The notes under the pieces were generated by a model. It made no database searches. It saw only the letters and a list, made by a program, of their open reading frames with translations, and was not told the DNA's origin. From the NCBI RefSeq assembly GCF_000221045.1, contig NC_015856.1, positions 3,554,542-3,618,541 on the forward strand: DNA of 64,000 nucleotides, in the 5' to 3' direction. Below, piece by piece: positions 25,055 to 33,515 of this stretch (position 1 is its first letter; every line of letters starts with the position of its first letter). Source of the stretch: Collimonas fungivorans Ter331. Lineage in GTDB: Bacteria > Pseudomonadota > Gammaproteobacteria > Burkholderiales > Burkholderiaceae_D. The position numbers and the translations under genes were made by a program.

Positions 25055-26206
25055 CTAGGTCTGGCCGTCGGCGATTTTTACCCGCGTCAACGTGGCGGGA
25101 TGCGCATCGGCCAGCCATTTGCGGACCCGGTCTGCATCCGCCTGGCGCGAATACTTGCCGCGCGAATCGAGGAACACCATCACGATCTGGCGGCCGTCAA
25201 TCGTGGTCTGCATGACCATGCAACGGCCAGCTTCGTTGATGTATCCGGTCTTTTGCAAACCGATCTGCCATTCAGGATTTTCGACCAGGTGATTCGACGT
25301 CGAGTATTGCAGCGGACGGCCGCCCGGCTCCACGACATACTTGGAATCGGTCGAATACTGGCGGATGACAGGATGCTGGTAGGCAGCCATCACCAGGCGC
25401 GACAGGTCGCGGGCGCTGGCGACATTCAGGTGCGACAGGCCGGTTGAATCGACATAGTGGGTTTCGGTCATGCCGAGCGCCCTGGCCTTGGCGTTCATGG
25501 CCGCGACAAACGCCGGCAAGCCGCCAGGATAGGAACGGCCGAGCGCAGATGCGGCGCGGTTCTCGGAGCTCATCAGGGCGATGTGCAGCATGTCGGCGCG
25601 CGTCAGCTGCGAACCTATGCGCAAGCGCGAGCTGCTGTGCTTTTCGCGATCGATGTCGTCATCGGTCACGGTCAGCACTTCATTCATGTCCTGTTTCGAT
25701 TCCACCACCACCATGCTGGTCATCAGCTTGGTCAGCGAGGCGATCGGCAATGCAATGTGGGAATTTTTATCCAGCAGCACTTCCGAACTGTTCTGGTCCA
25801 GCACCAGCGCCACGCTCGATTTCAGTTCGAGCGGATCGCGCGTCAGGTTCAGTCCGGCTTGCTCGCCGGCAGACAGGACCGGCGGCAAAGCCGGCACTAC
25901 CGGTGCGAATGCGATGCGCTGGTAAGTCACTTTGCGACGGCCGTGGACCATCACTACTTTCTTCACCAGCTTTTCATTTTTATTGAAAGACGCGGTGTTG
26001 CTGCGGCCGCGCGCCGAGATCACGAGACGTTTCCGGGAACCGGATTTGGCTATGGCTTTTTTGCTGGCGGCAGCAGTGCCCGCCGCAGGTTTTTTGGCGG
26101 CTTTTTTAGCGGTGCTGTGTTTAGTTTGAGCTGAAGCAAGAGCAACGGGCGCGTTCGCGAGCACGAGGAAGAGTGACAAAAAAACAATTAACGCGGATTT
26201 GCCCAT
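25055..26206 (-). CDS. pbpG: D-alanyl-D-alanine endopeptidase, PbpG/PBP7-type
   Basis: A 383-residue periplasmic serine peptidase acting on peptidoglycan cross-links. Signal peptide (cleavage near VALASA), then an unusual Lys/Ala-rich region (residues about 28-65, KKAAKKPAAGTAAASKKA) that could bind the wall, then the S11 domain with SLTK at 157-160, SEN at 214-216 and KTG (QKTGYINEAG). The ATG at 26206 is chosen because upstream in-frame codons offer only TTG. Family assignment between PBP7 and other S11 carboxypeptidases rests on overall length and the YVDSTGLS segment. Confidence 0.9.
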   Translation of the reverse strand: MGKSALIVFLSLFLVLANAPVALASAQTKHSTAKKAAKKPAAGTAAASKKAIAKSGSRKRLVISARGRSNTASFNKNEKLVKKVVMVHGRRKVTYQRIAFAPVVPALPPVLSAGEQAGLNLTRDPLELKSSVALVLDQNSSEVLLDKNSHIALPIASLTKLMTSMVVVESKQDMNEVLTVTDDDIDREKHSSSRLRIGSQLTRADMLHIALMSSENRAASALGRSYPGGLPAFVAAMNAKARALGMTETHYVDSTGLSHLNVASARDLSRLVMAAYQHPVIRQYSTDSKYVVEPGGRPLQYSTSNHLVENPEWQIGLQKTGYINEAGRCMVMQTTIDGRQIVMVFLDSRGKYSRQADADRVRKWLADAHPATLTRVKIADGQT

Positions 26207-26373
26207 TTGCGGCTCCAATATGCGGCGATCTATAACTTTGTGGCAGTGTAGGCAATTATCCGAAAAATCGCAAGAGAATTAGAGGGTTAGCGCACTAAAT
26301 TAAACGACTTTCGATGTCTGGGCCAGAATTTGCGAGATCGATTTTACCGCAACTCCCGACCCGGATATTCTGA

Positions 26374-27141
26374 CTATTTGTAACATTCAAGCTGCACGAC
26401 GTCTATCGAAAACGAGTAATCGGCCTGCAGCTCGAAGTAAGCCGACACTTCCGACGGCGCACTGTCCCACAATGACTTGATCGCCGCCACCCGTTCCGGC
26501 GGCGTGCGCATACGCGTCACCCAGGTATCGAACTGCAAAGGCAGCTTCCAGCTTTTATCCGCGGCAGGACGCAACCCGGCCTCGGCCAGCAACTGGCGCC
26601 AGCCCGACACGCTGCGATTGCGCACATGCGAGGTGTCGCGCAGCAACTCGATGGACTGGAAATAGGTGTCGCTCAACACATCCTCCGGCGCCGCGGTATC
26701 GATCACGATGCAAGTGCCGCCCGGTTTCAGCACCCGCGCCATTTCAGCGAGCGCCGCCGGCAGCCTGCTCCAATGATGCGCGCTAAATCGCGTACACACC
26801 AGCTCAAAAGAGGCATCGGCAAACGGCAGGCGGTCGGCGCTGCCCTGCTGCACGTGGAGGTTTTTCAAACCGCGCTCGGCGGCGGCGCGCTGCACCACAT
26901 CCAGCATTTCGGTGGCGAGGTCGTAGGCGATCACCACCCCGGTATGCGGCGCAATGGCGAAAGCGGCATGCCCGGCTCCGCAACCGACGTCGAGCGCCTT
27001 GCCTTGTGGGAATTTGCTGGCGTAGGCGGCCAGCTGTTGCAAGTCCGCGCCCTGGGCGTGAACGGTGCTGGTCAGGTAGGCGGCGGCGGTGCTGCCGAAC
27101 TGTTCGGAAACCACTTTGTCGTGATTGCGTATGGCGGTCAT
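26374..27141 (-). CDS. Class I SAM-dependent methyltransferase (Methyltransf_11)
   Basis: A 255-residue methyltransferase: glycine-rich SAM loop LDVGCGAGHAAFAIAP (residues about 50-65), acidic AYDLATEMLD, QQGSADRLPFADASFELV and LKPGGTCIVID. The order resembles UbiE/YcgJ-type small-molecule methyltransferases; the substrate is unknown. It is divergent from an XRE-type regulator across a 113-bp gap with a strong inverted repeat, so the regulator probably controls it. Confidence 0.9.
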   Translation of the reverse strand: MTAIRNHDKVVSEQFGSTAAAYLTSTVHAQGADLQQLAAYASKFPQGKALDVGCGAGHAAFAIAPHTGVVIAYDLATEMLDVVQRAAAERGLKNLHVQQGSADRLPFADASFELVCTRFSAHHWSRLPAALAEMARVLKPGGTCIVIDTAAPEDVLSDTYFQSIELLRDTSHVRNRSVSGWRQLLAEAGLRPAADKSWKLPLQFDTWVTRMRTPPERVAAIKSLWDSAPSEVSAYFELQADYSFSIDVVQLECYK

Positions 27142-27200
27142 CGGTTTTCTCCTCAGAAATAGGTCATGTCGTTTAGGGCAGGTTCCAGTGTAATTATTTT

Positions 27201-27252
27201 TTATCCTGTTACAAGACTAGTGTTTATACTAGTACTACGAATAACAGGATAA
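27201..27252. promoter_or_regulatory. Nested inverted-repeat operator between methyltransferase and XRE regulator
   Basis: An exact 11-bp inverted repeat, TTATCCTGTTA at 27201-27211 and TAACAGGATAA at 27242-27252, encloses ACTAGT-GTTTAT-ACTAGT at 27216-27233. The right arm ends two bases before the XRE start codon. TATACT at 27225-27230 could be a -10 box inside the structure. This looks like an autoregulatory operator covering both divergent promoters. Confidence 0.65.
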
Positions 27253-27254
27253 AC

Positions 27255-28037
27255 ATGGACCAGACCGGCAAACGCAAGGCCCTGGGCGAATTCATCAGGA
27301 CCCAGCGCATCCAGCTCCCGACCGCGGCATTGCGGCTGGGTGGCAGCACGCGCCGCCGCACTCCCGGCTTGCGGCGCGAAGAAGTGGCCCAGCTGTGTGA
27401 TATCAGCGTCACCTGGTATACCTGGATAGAACAAGGGCGCACCGTGTCGGTATCGGCGGCGGCGCTGGCAAGGATCGCCGAGGCTTTGCAGCTGTCGCGC
27501 GCCAAGCGTGCTTACCTGTTTGAACTGTCCGGCAAAAAAGACCCGCAGGCGCAGGATGGACTGGCCCAGGAAATCCCGGCTGAAATACTGGCGGTCACCG
27601 ACACCATCAAGACCCCGGCCTACCTGCTGGACCGCCATTGGAATGCGGTTGCCTGGAACCGCGCCGCCAAGACCCTGTTCGTCGGCTGGCTGGATAAAAA
27701 GACCGCCAGCAGGAACCTGCTTGAGTACACCTACTGCACAGCCGACGCGGCGAACCTGATCAGCGACTGGGAACAGCGCGCCAGCCGGCTGGCGGCGGAA
27801 TTCCGCGCCGATTGCGGCATGTACCTGGATGAACCCGAGATTGCCGAGCTGGTGGCGCGCCTGAGCGCCGCCAGCAGCGCGTTCAAGCGCGCCTGGAACT
27901 TGCACGATGTAGTGGAAAAGGAAGGCGGCGAACGCCGCTTCAGCCATCCGACGCTGGGCCAGCTGTCATACCGACAAGTCAACCTGCGGGTGGCCAACCG
28001 GCTCGAGCTGAAACTGGTAATGCTGCTGCCGCTGTAG
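27255..28037 (+). CDS. XRE-type regulator with MmyB-like ligand-binding domain
   Basis: A 260-residue regulator. N-terminal helix-turn-helix: LGEFIRTQRIQL, RTPGLRREEVAQLCDISVTWYTWIEQGR (residues about 36-63). The 'RTPGLRREEVA' form is typical of the HTH_31 plus MmyB_LBD family. The C-terminal domain (about 105-255) has TPAYLLDRHWNAVAWNRAA and a terminal HPTLGQLSYRQVNLRV, also typical; these domains have been suggested to bind fatty-acid-like ligands. It probably controls the divergent methyltransferase gene. Confidence 0.93.
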   Translation: MDQTGKRKALGEFIRTQRIQLPTAALRLGGSTRRRTPGLRREEVAQLCDISVTWYTWIEQGRTVSVSAAALARIAEALQLSRAKRAYLFELSGKKDPQAQDGLAQEIPAEILAVTDTIKTPAYLLDRHWNAVAWNRAAKTLFVGWLDKKTASRNLLEYTYCTADAANLISDWEQRASRLAAEFRADCGMYLDEPEIAELVARLSAASSAFKRAWNLHDVVEKEGGERRFSHPTLGQLSYRQVNLRVANRLELKLVMLLPL

Positions 28038-28043
28038 GGCTGT

Positions 28044-28943
28044 TTATTTTTTCATGACAAAAACCACGCCCAGTATCGCCACCGCCATGCCGGCCATGCC
28101 CAGCAGGTTGAAGACCTCGCCGAACATCAACCAGGCCATCAGCGCCGTGGTCGGCGGCGTCAGGTAAAGCAGGCTGGTGACGCGGGTCGCCGCGCTTTTG
28201 CGTATCAATGCAAACAGCAGGAAGATCGCGCCTATCGACAAGGCCAGTATCGACCACAGCAAGGCGCCGATGAAACGCGGCGTCCATTGCACCGTGTCCA
28301 GGCTTGGCCCCAGGTGCTCGTAGAAAATCGCAAACGGCAACAGTACCACGATCGAGGCGGCAAACTGGATGATGGTGCCGGTGCGCAGGTCGAATTGCGG
28401 GCAGTTGCGTTTCTGGTACAGCGTGCCGAGCGTAATCGAGAGCAAAGCCAGCAGGCACAATGAGATGCTTTGCCAGGACAGCCCGATCAAGCTGACCTTG
28501 GCCGCCACCACCAGCCCTACTCCGCAAATCCCGAGCAGCAGCCCCAGCCATTGGCGCGGCCGCACCGATTCGCCGATCAAGGGCGCGGCGAACGCTGTCA
28601 GGATCGGCTGCATGCCGACAATCAGGGCCGACACGCCGGCCGGCATGCCCAGCTTGATGGCGCACCAGACGCCGGCCAGGTAACCGCCTTGCAGCAAGAT
28701 CCCGGCTAGCGCGATATGCCGCACCTGGCCTGCGGGCCATGGCGCCCGCATCAATAACACCAGCGGCAGCAGGACCAGCAGCACGCCGGCGAAACGCAAC
28801 AGCAGAAACGTCAGCGGCGGCGCGTACGGCAAGCCGAATTTCGCCACCACGAAGCCGGTGCTCCACAACAGAACGAACACCATGGGCATGGCCGCCAGCA
28901 GGCGGTGGGCTGGCGCTGCGGCGGGAAGGCTGGCTGAATGCAT
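28044..28943 (-). CDS. EamA/DMT-family transporter
   Basis: A 299-residue inner-membrane protein with ten predicted spans arranged as two EamA repeats; the second repeat ends with ATRVTSLLYLTPPTTALMAWLMFGE, the common DMT signature. Exporters of this family move amino acids or metabolites, but the substrate cannot be assigned. It lies three bases downstream of the HDAC-family gene on the same strand, so they are co-transcribed, and is convergent with the XRE gene (6 bp gap). Confidence 0.9.
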   Translation of the reverse strand: MHSASLPAAAPAHRLLAAMPMVFVLLWSTGFVVAKFGLPYAPPLTFLLLRFAGVLLVLLPLVLLMRAPWPAGQVRHIALAGILLQGGYLAGVWCAIKLGMPAGVSALIVGMQPILTAFAAPLIGESVRPRQWLGLLLGICGVGLVVAAKVSLIGLSWQSISLCLLALLSITLGTLYQKRNCPQFDLRTGTIIQFAASIVVLLPFAIFYEHLGPSLDTVQWTPRFIGALLWSILALSIGAIFLLFALIRKSAATRVTSLLYLTPPTTALMAWLMFGEVFNLLGMAGMAVAILGVVFVMKK

Positions 28944-28946
28944 TGA

Positions 28947-29882
28947 TTATCCGGGTTGGGGAAGCAGTTGAGCGACGCCCTGCTGGCGCGCGAAGTATGC
29001 TGCGAGCGAGATAGTTTGCAGGTGGATCGCCACCGTGTCTTGTATATTCTTGCCATAACCGCCGGCCATCGCGATCGCCACCGGTATCGCGCGGCGGCCG
29101 GCGGTCTCCAGCAGCATGGCGTCGCGTCGCGCGAGGCCGTCGAAACTCAGCTTCAGGCGTCCCAGCCGGTCGCCTTCATGCGGATCGGCGCCCGCCAGGA
29201 AAATGATCAGCTGCGGCGAGAAGCGTTCCAGCATGGCCGCCAGCGCATCCTGCAGCGCGCTCAGGTAAGCCTGGTCGCCGGTGCCGTCCGCCAGCGCCAC
29301 ATCCAGGTCGCTGCGTTCCTTGTCAAATGGATAATTGCGCTCGCCATGCAGCGACAGCGTGAAAACCGAATCGTCGTTGGCCAGGATCGACGCCGTGCCG
29401 TTGCCCTGGTGGACATCAAGGTCGACGATGGCGACCCGCTGCACCCGCCGTTCCGCCTGCATCAGCCGCGCCGCGATCGCGGCATCGTTGAAGACGCAGA
29501 AACCGGCGCCCTGGTCGGCGAACGCATGGTGGGTGCCGCCCGCCAGGTTGACCGCGATCCGCCCGGGATCCGTCAGCGCGGCGCGGCAAGCGGCGATGGT
29601 GGCGCCGGCCGAGCGCCGCGAACGCTCCACCATCTGCGGCGTCCATGGGAAACCGATGGCTTTTTGTACACTCTCCGGCAAAGTGCCGGCGCTGACTGCG
29701 CTTATATAGTGTGGATGATGGGCCAGGGCCAGCACGCCGTCGCTGGTGGTGGGCGCTTCATGGAAATCGATATCGCTGATGGTCCTTAGCGCAGCCTCAT
29801 GGATCAGCCGGTACTTCTGCATGGGGAAACGATGGCCGGCCGGCAGTGGCAGCACGAAATGGTCGCTGTAGAAAGCTTTCAA
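28947..29882 (-). CDS. Histone deacetylase-family amidohydrolase
   Basis: A 311-residue Zn hydrolase of the bacterial HDAC-like/acetoin utilisation group. Active-site motifs: GGTHHAFADQGAGFCVFND (catalytic His pair), VDLDVHQGNGTA (Zn Asp and His), LAGADPHEGDRLG (Zn Asp) and AGGYGKN (transition-state Tyr). Start is TTG 29882: family members begin KAFYSDHF and no ATG is available in frame. Substrates of this class include acetylated polyamines and other amides. Co-transcription with an EamA exporter, three bases downstream, may indicate a shared small amide or amine. Confidence 0.9.
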   Translation of the reverse strand: MKAFYSDHFVLPLPAGHRFPMQKYRLIHEAALRTISDIDFHEAPTTSDGVLALAHHPHYISAVSAGTLPESVQKAIGFPWTPQMVERSRRSAGATIAACRAALTDPGRIAVNLAGGTHHAFADQGAGFCVFNDAAIAARLMQAERRVQRVAIVDLDVHQGNGTASILANDDSVFTLSLHGERNYPFDKERSDLDVALADGTGDQAYLSALQDALAAMLERFSPQLIIFLAGADPHEGDRLGRLKLSFDGLARRDAMLLETAGRRAIPVAIAMAGGYGKNIQDTVAIHLQTISLAAYFARQQGVAQLLPQPG

Positions 29883-30028
29883 GATTGGCGCCGGTCGGTA
29901 AAACGATCAGTCTATCATCACGGAACACTCGTAGCAGAGTGCTCAAAACAGCAACAAACGAAGCGCTGATAAATGGACACTAATACATTGATTTCATAAG
30001 CTTTGTCTTAATCGATATAAACAATATA

Positions 30029-30097
30029 TTGCAGCGCACAAAAATTCTCTTGACACAGGCTCAGAATAATTTAAAATGAAATTGTTGCGTCGCACAA
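30029..30097 (+). promoter_or_regulatory. Phasin promoter flanked by paired TTGC..CGCACAA boxes
   Basis: A sigma70-type promoter: TTGACA at 30050-30055, 16-bp spacer, TAAAAT at 30072-30077. It is bracketed by TTGCAGCGCACAA (30029-30041) and TTGCGTCGCACAA (30085-30097), identical at 11 of 13 positions with starts 56 bp apart. PhaR-type regulators of phasin genes bind TGC-rich repeats of this style; here one box is upstream of -35 and one covers the start region. The rest of the 306-bp gap (29883-30188) is AT-rich with no gene. Confidence 0.7.
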
Positions 30098-30188
30098 TGA
30101 GCTGCCCTGCAGACGTAACGGCTAGATGTTAGCCACCCCTGAGTCGCCCTATTTGTCGTTTTTACAGTACCGAATCCTAGGAGAAGCC

Positions 30189-30758
30189 ATGTCTACCGTT
30201 GCAGAACAATTTTCAGCCGCCGCCAAAGCCAATTTCGAATCCAACCTGGCCCTGTTCACCGAGTTCACCACCAAGGCGTTTGCCGGCGTGGAAAAGCTGA
30301 TCGACCTCAACCTGAACGCCGCCAAGGCTTCGCTGGAAGACTCGAACGCCACTACCCAGAAATTGTTTTCGGCCAAAGATCCACAAGAATTTTTCTCGCT
30401 GAGCGCCGCACTGGCCCAGCCGAACACTGAAAAAGCGATTGCTTACGGCCGTCATTTCGCCAGCATCGCCTCCAGCACACAAGCTGAACTGACCAAGTCG
30501 GCTGAAGCGCAAGTTGCTGAAACCAAGCGTAAAGTCATCGAATTCGTCGACCAGGCTTCGAAGAACGCGCCTCCTGGCGCAGAAGGCGCAGTTGCTTTCG
30601 TCAAGTCGGCCATCGGCAGCGCCAACGCCGGTTACGAACAGTTCGCCAAGAGCACCAAGCAAGCTGTTGAAACCCTGGAAACCAACGTCAACAACGCTGT
30701 CGACCAGTTGTCGCAAGCTGCTACCAAGACTGCTACTGCTGCTCGTTCGAAGAAGTAA
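30189..30758 (+). CDS. phaP: Phasin family protein (PHA granule-associated)
   Basis: A 189-residue, Ala-rich, all-helical protein of the phasin_2 type: QFSAAAKANFESNLALFTEFTTKAFAGVEKLIDLNLNAA at the start, SAKDPQEFFSL, and a C-terminal tail rich in Ala/Lys (TATAARSKK). ATG 30189 has TAGGAGAAGCC upstream. Phasins coat polyhydroxyalkanoate granules. Codon use is strongly biased to the preferred set (for example GCT/AAG runs at the end), in keeping with high expression. Monocistronic, with a strong promoter and terminators. Confidence 0.93.
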   Translation: MSTVAEQFSAAAKANFESNLALFTEFTTKAFAGVEKLIDLNLNAAKASLEDSNATTQKLFSAKDPQEFFSLSAALAQPNTEKAIAYGRHFASIASSTQAELTKSAEAQVAETKRKVIEFVDQASKNAPPGAEGAVAFVKSAIGSANAGYEQFAKSTKQAVETLETNVNNAVDQLSQAATKTATAARSKK

Positions 30759-30766
30759 TCTGCAAA

Positions 30767-30789
30767 GCCGGCGCGCTTGGCGCGCCGGC
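30767..30789 (+). terminator. GC-rich hairpin after phasin gene
   Basis: GCCGGCGCG-CTTGG-CGCGCCGGC, a nine-base perfect stem eight bases after the phasin stop, without a U tract. It may stabilise the 3' end, with true termination at the next hairpin. Confidence 0.5.
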
Positions 30790-30824
30790 CTGAATCTCCT
30801 CGGTACCCTGCAATAGCGGTATCG

Positions 30825-33404
30825 TCATTTACCCCGGCTGGCCGGGGTATTTTTTTGCCCGGCCGCTTTGTCCGCCGCAGGCTTGACCTGGGCCACCAGT
30901 TGCAACAGCCGCTGCAGCGTCGCCTCATCCATCGCGGCCGGCAAGTCACAGACATGCAACAGCTGCTGCTCGATATTCTTCGCCGCCCCGCCCGCCTTCA
31001 ACGACGCCTGCAACACCTCGACCTGCAATTGCAGGCGTTCACGCGACAGCGCCGGCGGACTATCGATGCCGGCCAGGATTTCAGCGCGCAGCAACTCTTG
31101 CTGCAATAGCGGGCGCTGGCTTTCCAGCGTGGCGGCATAGCCGCTGGCGTTCTGCAAGGCACGCTCGAAACGCGCCGCGACGACTTTTTCAAATGCCGGC
31201 GCCAGCTGCGGCAGAAGCTGCCAGCGACCGCGCCAATCGGCTTCGGCCGGGATCTCGTCCGCGGTGATGGCGGCTTCAATCTGCTGGCACAAGACCAGCT
31301 TGTCGCGCAAGGCATCGGCTTGCGCCAGCGCTGCCTGGCGCCGCCCCTGCTCCAGCCGCGCTTGCAGAGCGCCGAGCGCTGCCTGGTACCGTGCTTCAAT
31401 CTGAACCTGGACCGCGCGCGGCACCTGCCCGCCACGCGCCCATTCCTGCTGTGCCTGTTGCAAGATTTTCGGCAACTCGGCCTCGGGCTGCGTCAATGCG
31501 GCTTCCAGTGCGGCGCATTGTTCTTCGCGCAAACGCAGGTTGTCGCGGCGCTCGGCATCGGCGCTGGATGCGGCTTCCTTGCGCTGGGCAAAGATGGCGT
31601 CGCAAGCGCTGCGGAAACGCAGCCACAGTTCTTGCTCGTCCTGGCGCGGCAAAGGCAATGCCTTGGCCTGTTCTTGCCAGCGTTGTTGCAATTCCTTCAC
31701 GCGGTCGGCAGTATCGCGCTGGTTGGCAGGCAGTTGCGCCGCTTCGGTAATCAGTTGTTCGCGCCTGGCGATTTCGCCGGCCTGCTGCTGCGCCAGCGGC
31801 GCCTGCAAGGCTTGGATGGCGCTGGCGAAACTGCTGTCGAGTGTCTTTTTTTCGCTACGGTTGATCGGCCCCAGGTTCTTCCAGGCCTGCTGCTTCTGCT
31901 GGCAAAACTGGGCGATGGCTTTCCAGTCCTGCGCAGTTTCAGTCAACAACGCTGCCTGCGCGTACTGCAGCACTTCATCGATCAAGGCGCGCGCGTTGCC
32001 TTGGTTGGCTTGCCGTTGCTCGGCCTGTTCCTGGAAATGCGCCGCCACTGGCGCATAGGCGCTGGTGCAGGCGCTGTCAAAACCTTCCCACAGGGCTTTC
32101 GGTGCCGGCCCCGAACTGACATCCAGGGACTTCCAGCGCGCCCGCAGGCTGCCGATCTTTTTTGCCAGTTCAGCCGGCGCCAGCGATTTTTGCTGCAACT
32201 CTTGTGCCGCCTTGGTCAATTCTTCGCGCGAGACATTGCCGCCCCAGCGCGCCCAGCCTTGCAGCCGGGCCAGCTCGGCGCGCGCCTGGAGCAGGCGGCT
32301 GTTCTGCGCCGCACTCGGCTTGTGCTGCTTGAAATCGATGGCCCGCAGCGTTTTGTCGAAGTCCATCGCCACTTGCAGCGCACCGTCTTCCAGCGCTTTT
32401 TCCAGGCCGTCCAGGGCTTCGTCGATGTGCGGGCGCTCGCTTGCCTCAGTCACTGGCGCCCGGGTCTTCTGCGCTTTGTTCGGCGCGACTACCGCATGTT
32501 GTTTAAGCAACGCCTGATAGCGCTGCTCCAGGCTGTCATCAAGCAAGGCCGGCGGCAATTTCGGCAAGGCCAACCAGCCGGCTTTCAGCGTATCCGGAGT
32601 CAGCGCCTCGTCGGCAGCTTCCCAGTTTGCCAGCAAATCGCTGCGCGCCTGCAAGGCGGATTGATGCTGCTGCAGATCCGCCAGCAGCTTGCGCAGCGCC
32701 TGCGCTTCCTGCGCAAATTCGGCCGCCAGGTGGCGCGGCAAGGTCTGCCCCTCGGCGTGGCTGGCGCAAGCTGTCATTTGCGATTCCAGCGCATCCAGTT
32801 GCTGCTGGCTGTGCTGTTCGGCCGCCATCGCCGTCTTGATCTGCTGATGCAATGCGCGCACGCTGCCCAGCGCACCAATGGCACTGCGCTGCAGGTCGGC
32901 CTGGGCTGCCAGGCGATCGGCAAGCATCGCGCGCAGCTGGGAAAACTGCTGCTGCAATTCAGCCGGCACATCCTTGGCGTCCCAGCTCCGGTCCAGTTCC
33001 GCCACCTGGTTCGGCATCAGTTGCTGCTCTTGCTGCAAACGCTGCGCCTGCGCCACGGATGCGGCTGCCTTGCCGGCGGTCAGCTGTTGCTGGCGTGTGC
33101 TGTCCAGCCGCCCTTGCATCAGTTTGGCGACGCGCCGGTCGGTGTTGCGGCATGCTTGCAGCACCTGTTCCAGACCCGCCTGCGACTGCACCAGTTGCGC
33201 CGCGCACAGACGGGCATCGGCAAACGCCGATTGCAAAATGAATGCCACTGCGGCGGCTTCATCGGCCAGGCCTTGCGCCTGCTGCAGTTCCTGCTGCCGG
33301 GCCTGGTCGGATACCTGCCGGGTTTCGGCGCGCAGTGCAGCCTGGGGAGCAATAACGGGTTGCGGCGCATTGCGCTCTGCGCGTTTGAAAAGGAATCCGA
33401 ACAT
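30825..33404 (-). CDS. DUF349-repeat protein (859 residues)
   Basis: A very long, Gln/Ala/Leu-rich helical protein, predicted to be mostly coiled coil. At least three DUF349-like units are visible, for example LRARWKSLDVSSGPAPKALWEGFDSAC, QKQQAWKNLGPINRSEKKTLDSSFASA and LQQRWQEQAKALPLPRQDEQELWLRFRSACD. ATG 33404 (MFGFLFKR) is chosen; upstream in-frame codons add 16 residues without ribosome site. DUF349 proteins are common in betaproteobacteria with unknown function. The C-terminus overlaps the phasin terminator. Confidence 0.9.
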   Translation of the reverse strand: MFGFLFKRAERNAPQPVIAPQAALRAETRQVSDQARQQELQQAQGLADEAAAVAFILQSAFADARLCAAQLVQSQAGLEQVLQACRNTDRRVAKLMQGRLDSTRQQQLTAGKAAASVAQAQRLQQEQQLMPNQVAELDRSWDAKDVPAELQQQFSQLRAMLADRLAAQADLQRSAIGALGSVRALHQQIKTAMAAEQHSQQQLDALESQMTACASHAEGQTLPRHLAAEFAQEAQALRKLLADLQQHQSALQARSDLLANWEAADEALTPDTLKAGWLALPKLPPALLDDSLEQRYQALLKQHAVVAPNKAQKTRAPVTEASERPHIDEALDGLEKALEDGALQVAMDFDKTLRAIDFKQHKPSAAQNSRLLQARAELARLQGWARWGGNVSREELTKAAQELQQKSLAPAELAKKIGSLRARWKSLDVSSGPAPKALWEGFDSACTSAYAPVAAHFQEQAEQRQANQGNARALIDEVLQYAQAALLTETAQDWKAIAQFCQQKQQAWKNLGPINRSEKKTLDSSFASAIQALQAPLAQQQAGEIARREQLITEAAQLPANQRDTADRVKELQQRWQEQAKALPLPRQDEQELWLRFRSACDAIFAQRKEAASSADAERRDNLRLREEQCAALEAALTQPEAELPKILQQAQQEWARGGQVPRAVQVQIEARYQAALGALQARLEQGRRQAALAQADALRDKLVLCQQIEAAITADEIPAEADWRGRWQLLPQLAPAFEKVVAARFERALQNASGYAATLESQRPLLQQELLRAEILAGIDSPPALSRERLQLQVEVLQASLKAGGAAKNIEQQLLHVCDLPAAMDEATLQRLLQLVAQVKPAADKAAGQKNTPASRGK
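30831..30856 (+). terminator. Intrinsic terminator of phasin inside the end of the DUF349 gene
   Basis: ACCCCGGC-TG-GCCGGGGT followed by A and seven T. It is oriented for the phasin transcript, yet lies within the last codons of the convergent DUF349 coding sequence (stop at 30825-30827). Confidence 0.85.
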
Positions 33405-33515
33405 GTGACGCCAATCAGATAGAAGCGGATGGTCGCCGACAGCTGGCGGCAAACGCTTTGGTTAAGGGGTAAAAATAAACAGAAAGCGAAATAGGAAGCG
33501 AAGCGGGGACGACAG

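Noticed and set aside
31320-33422. A 700-codon open frame on the plus strand, antisense to the DUF349 gene
   Set aside because: Its Arg/Gln/Leu/Ala-rich sequence is what the complement of a GC-rich Gln/Ala-rich gene gives; no domain is visible and the DUF349 reading explains the region.
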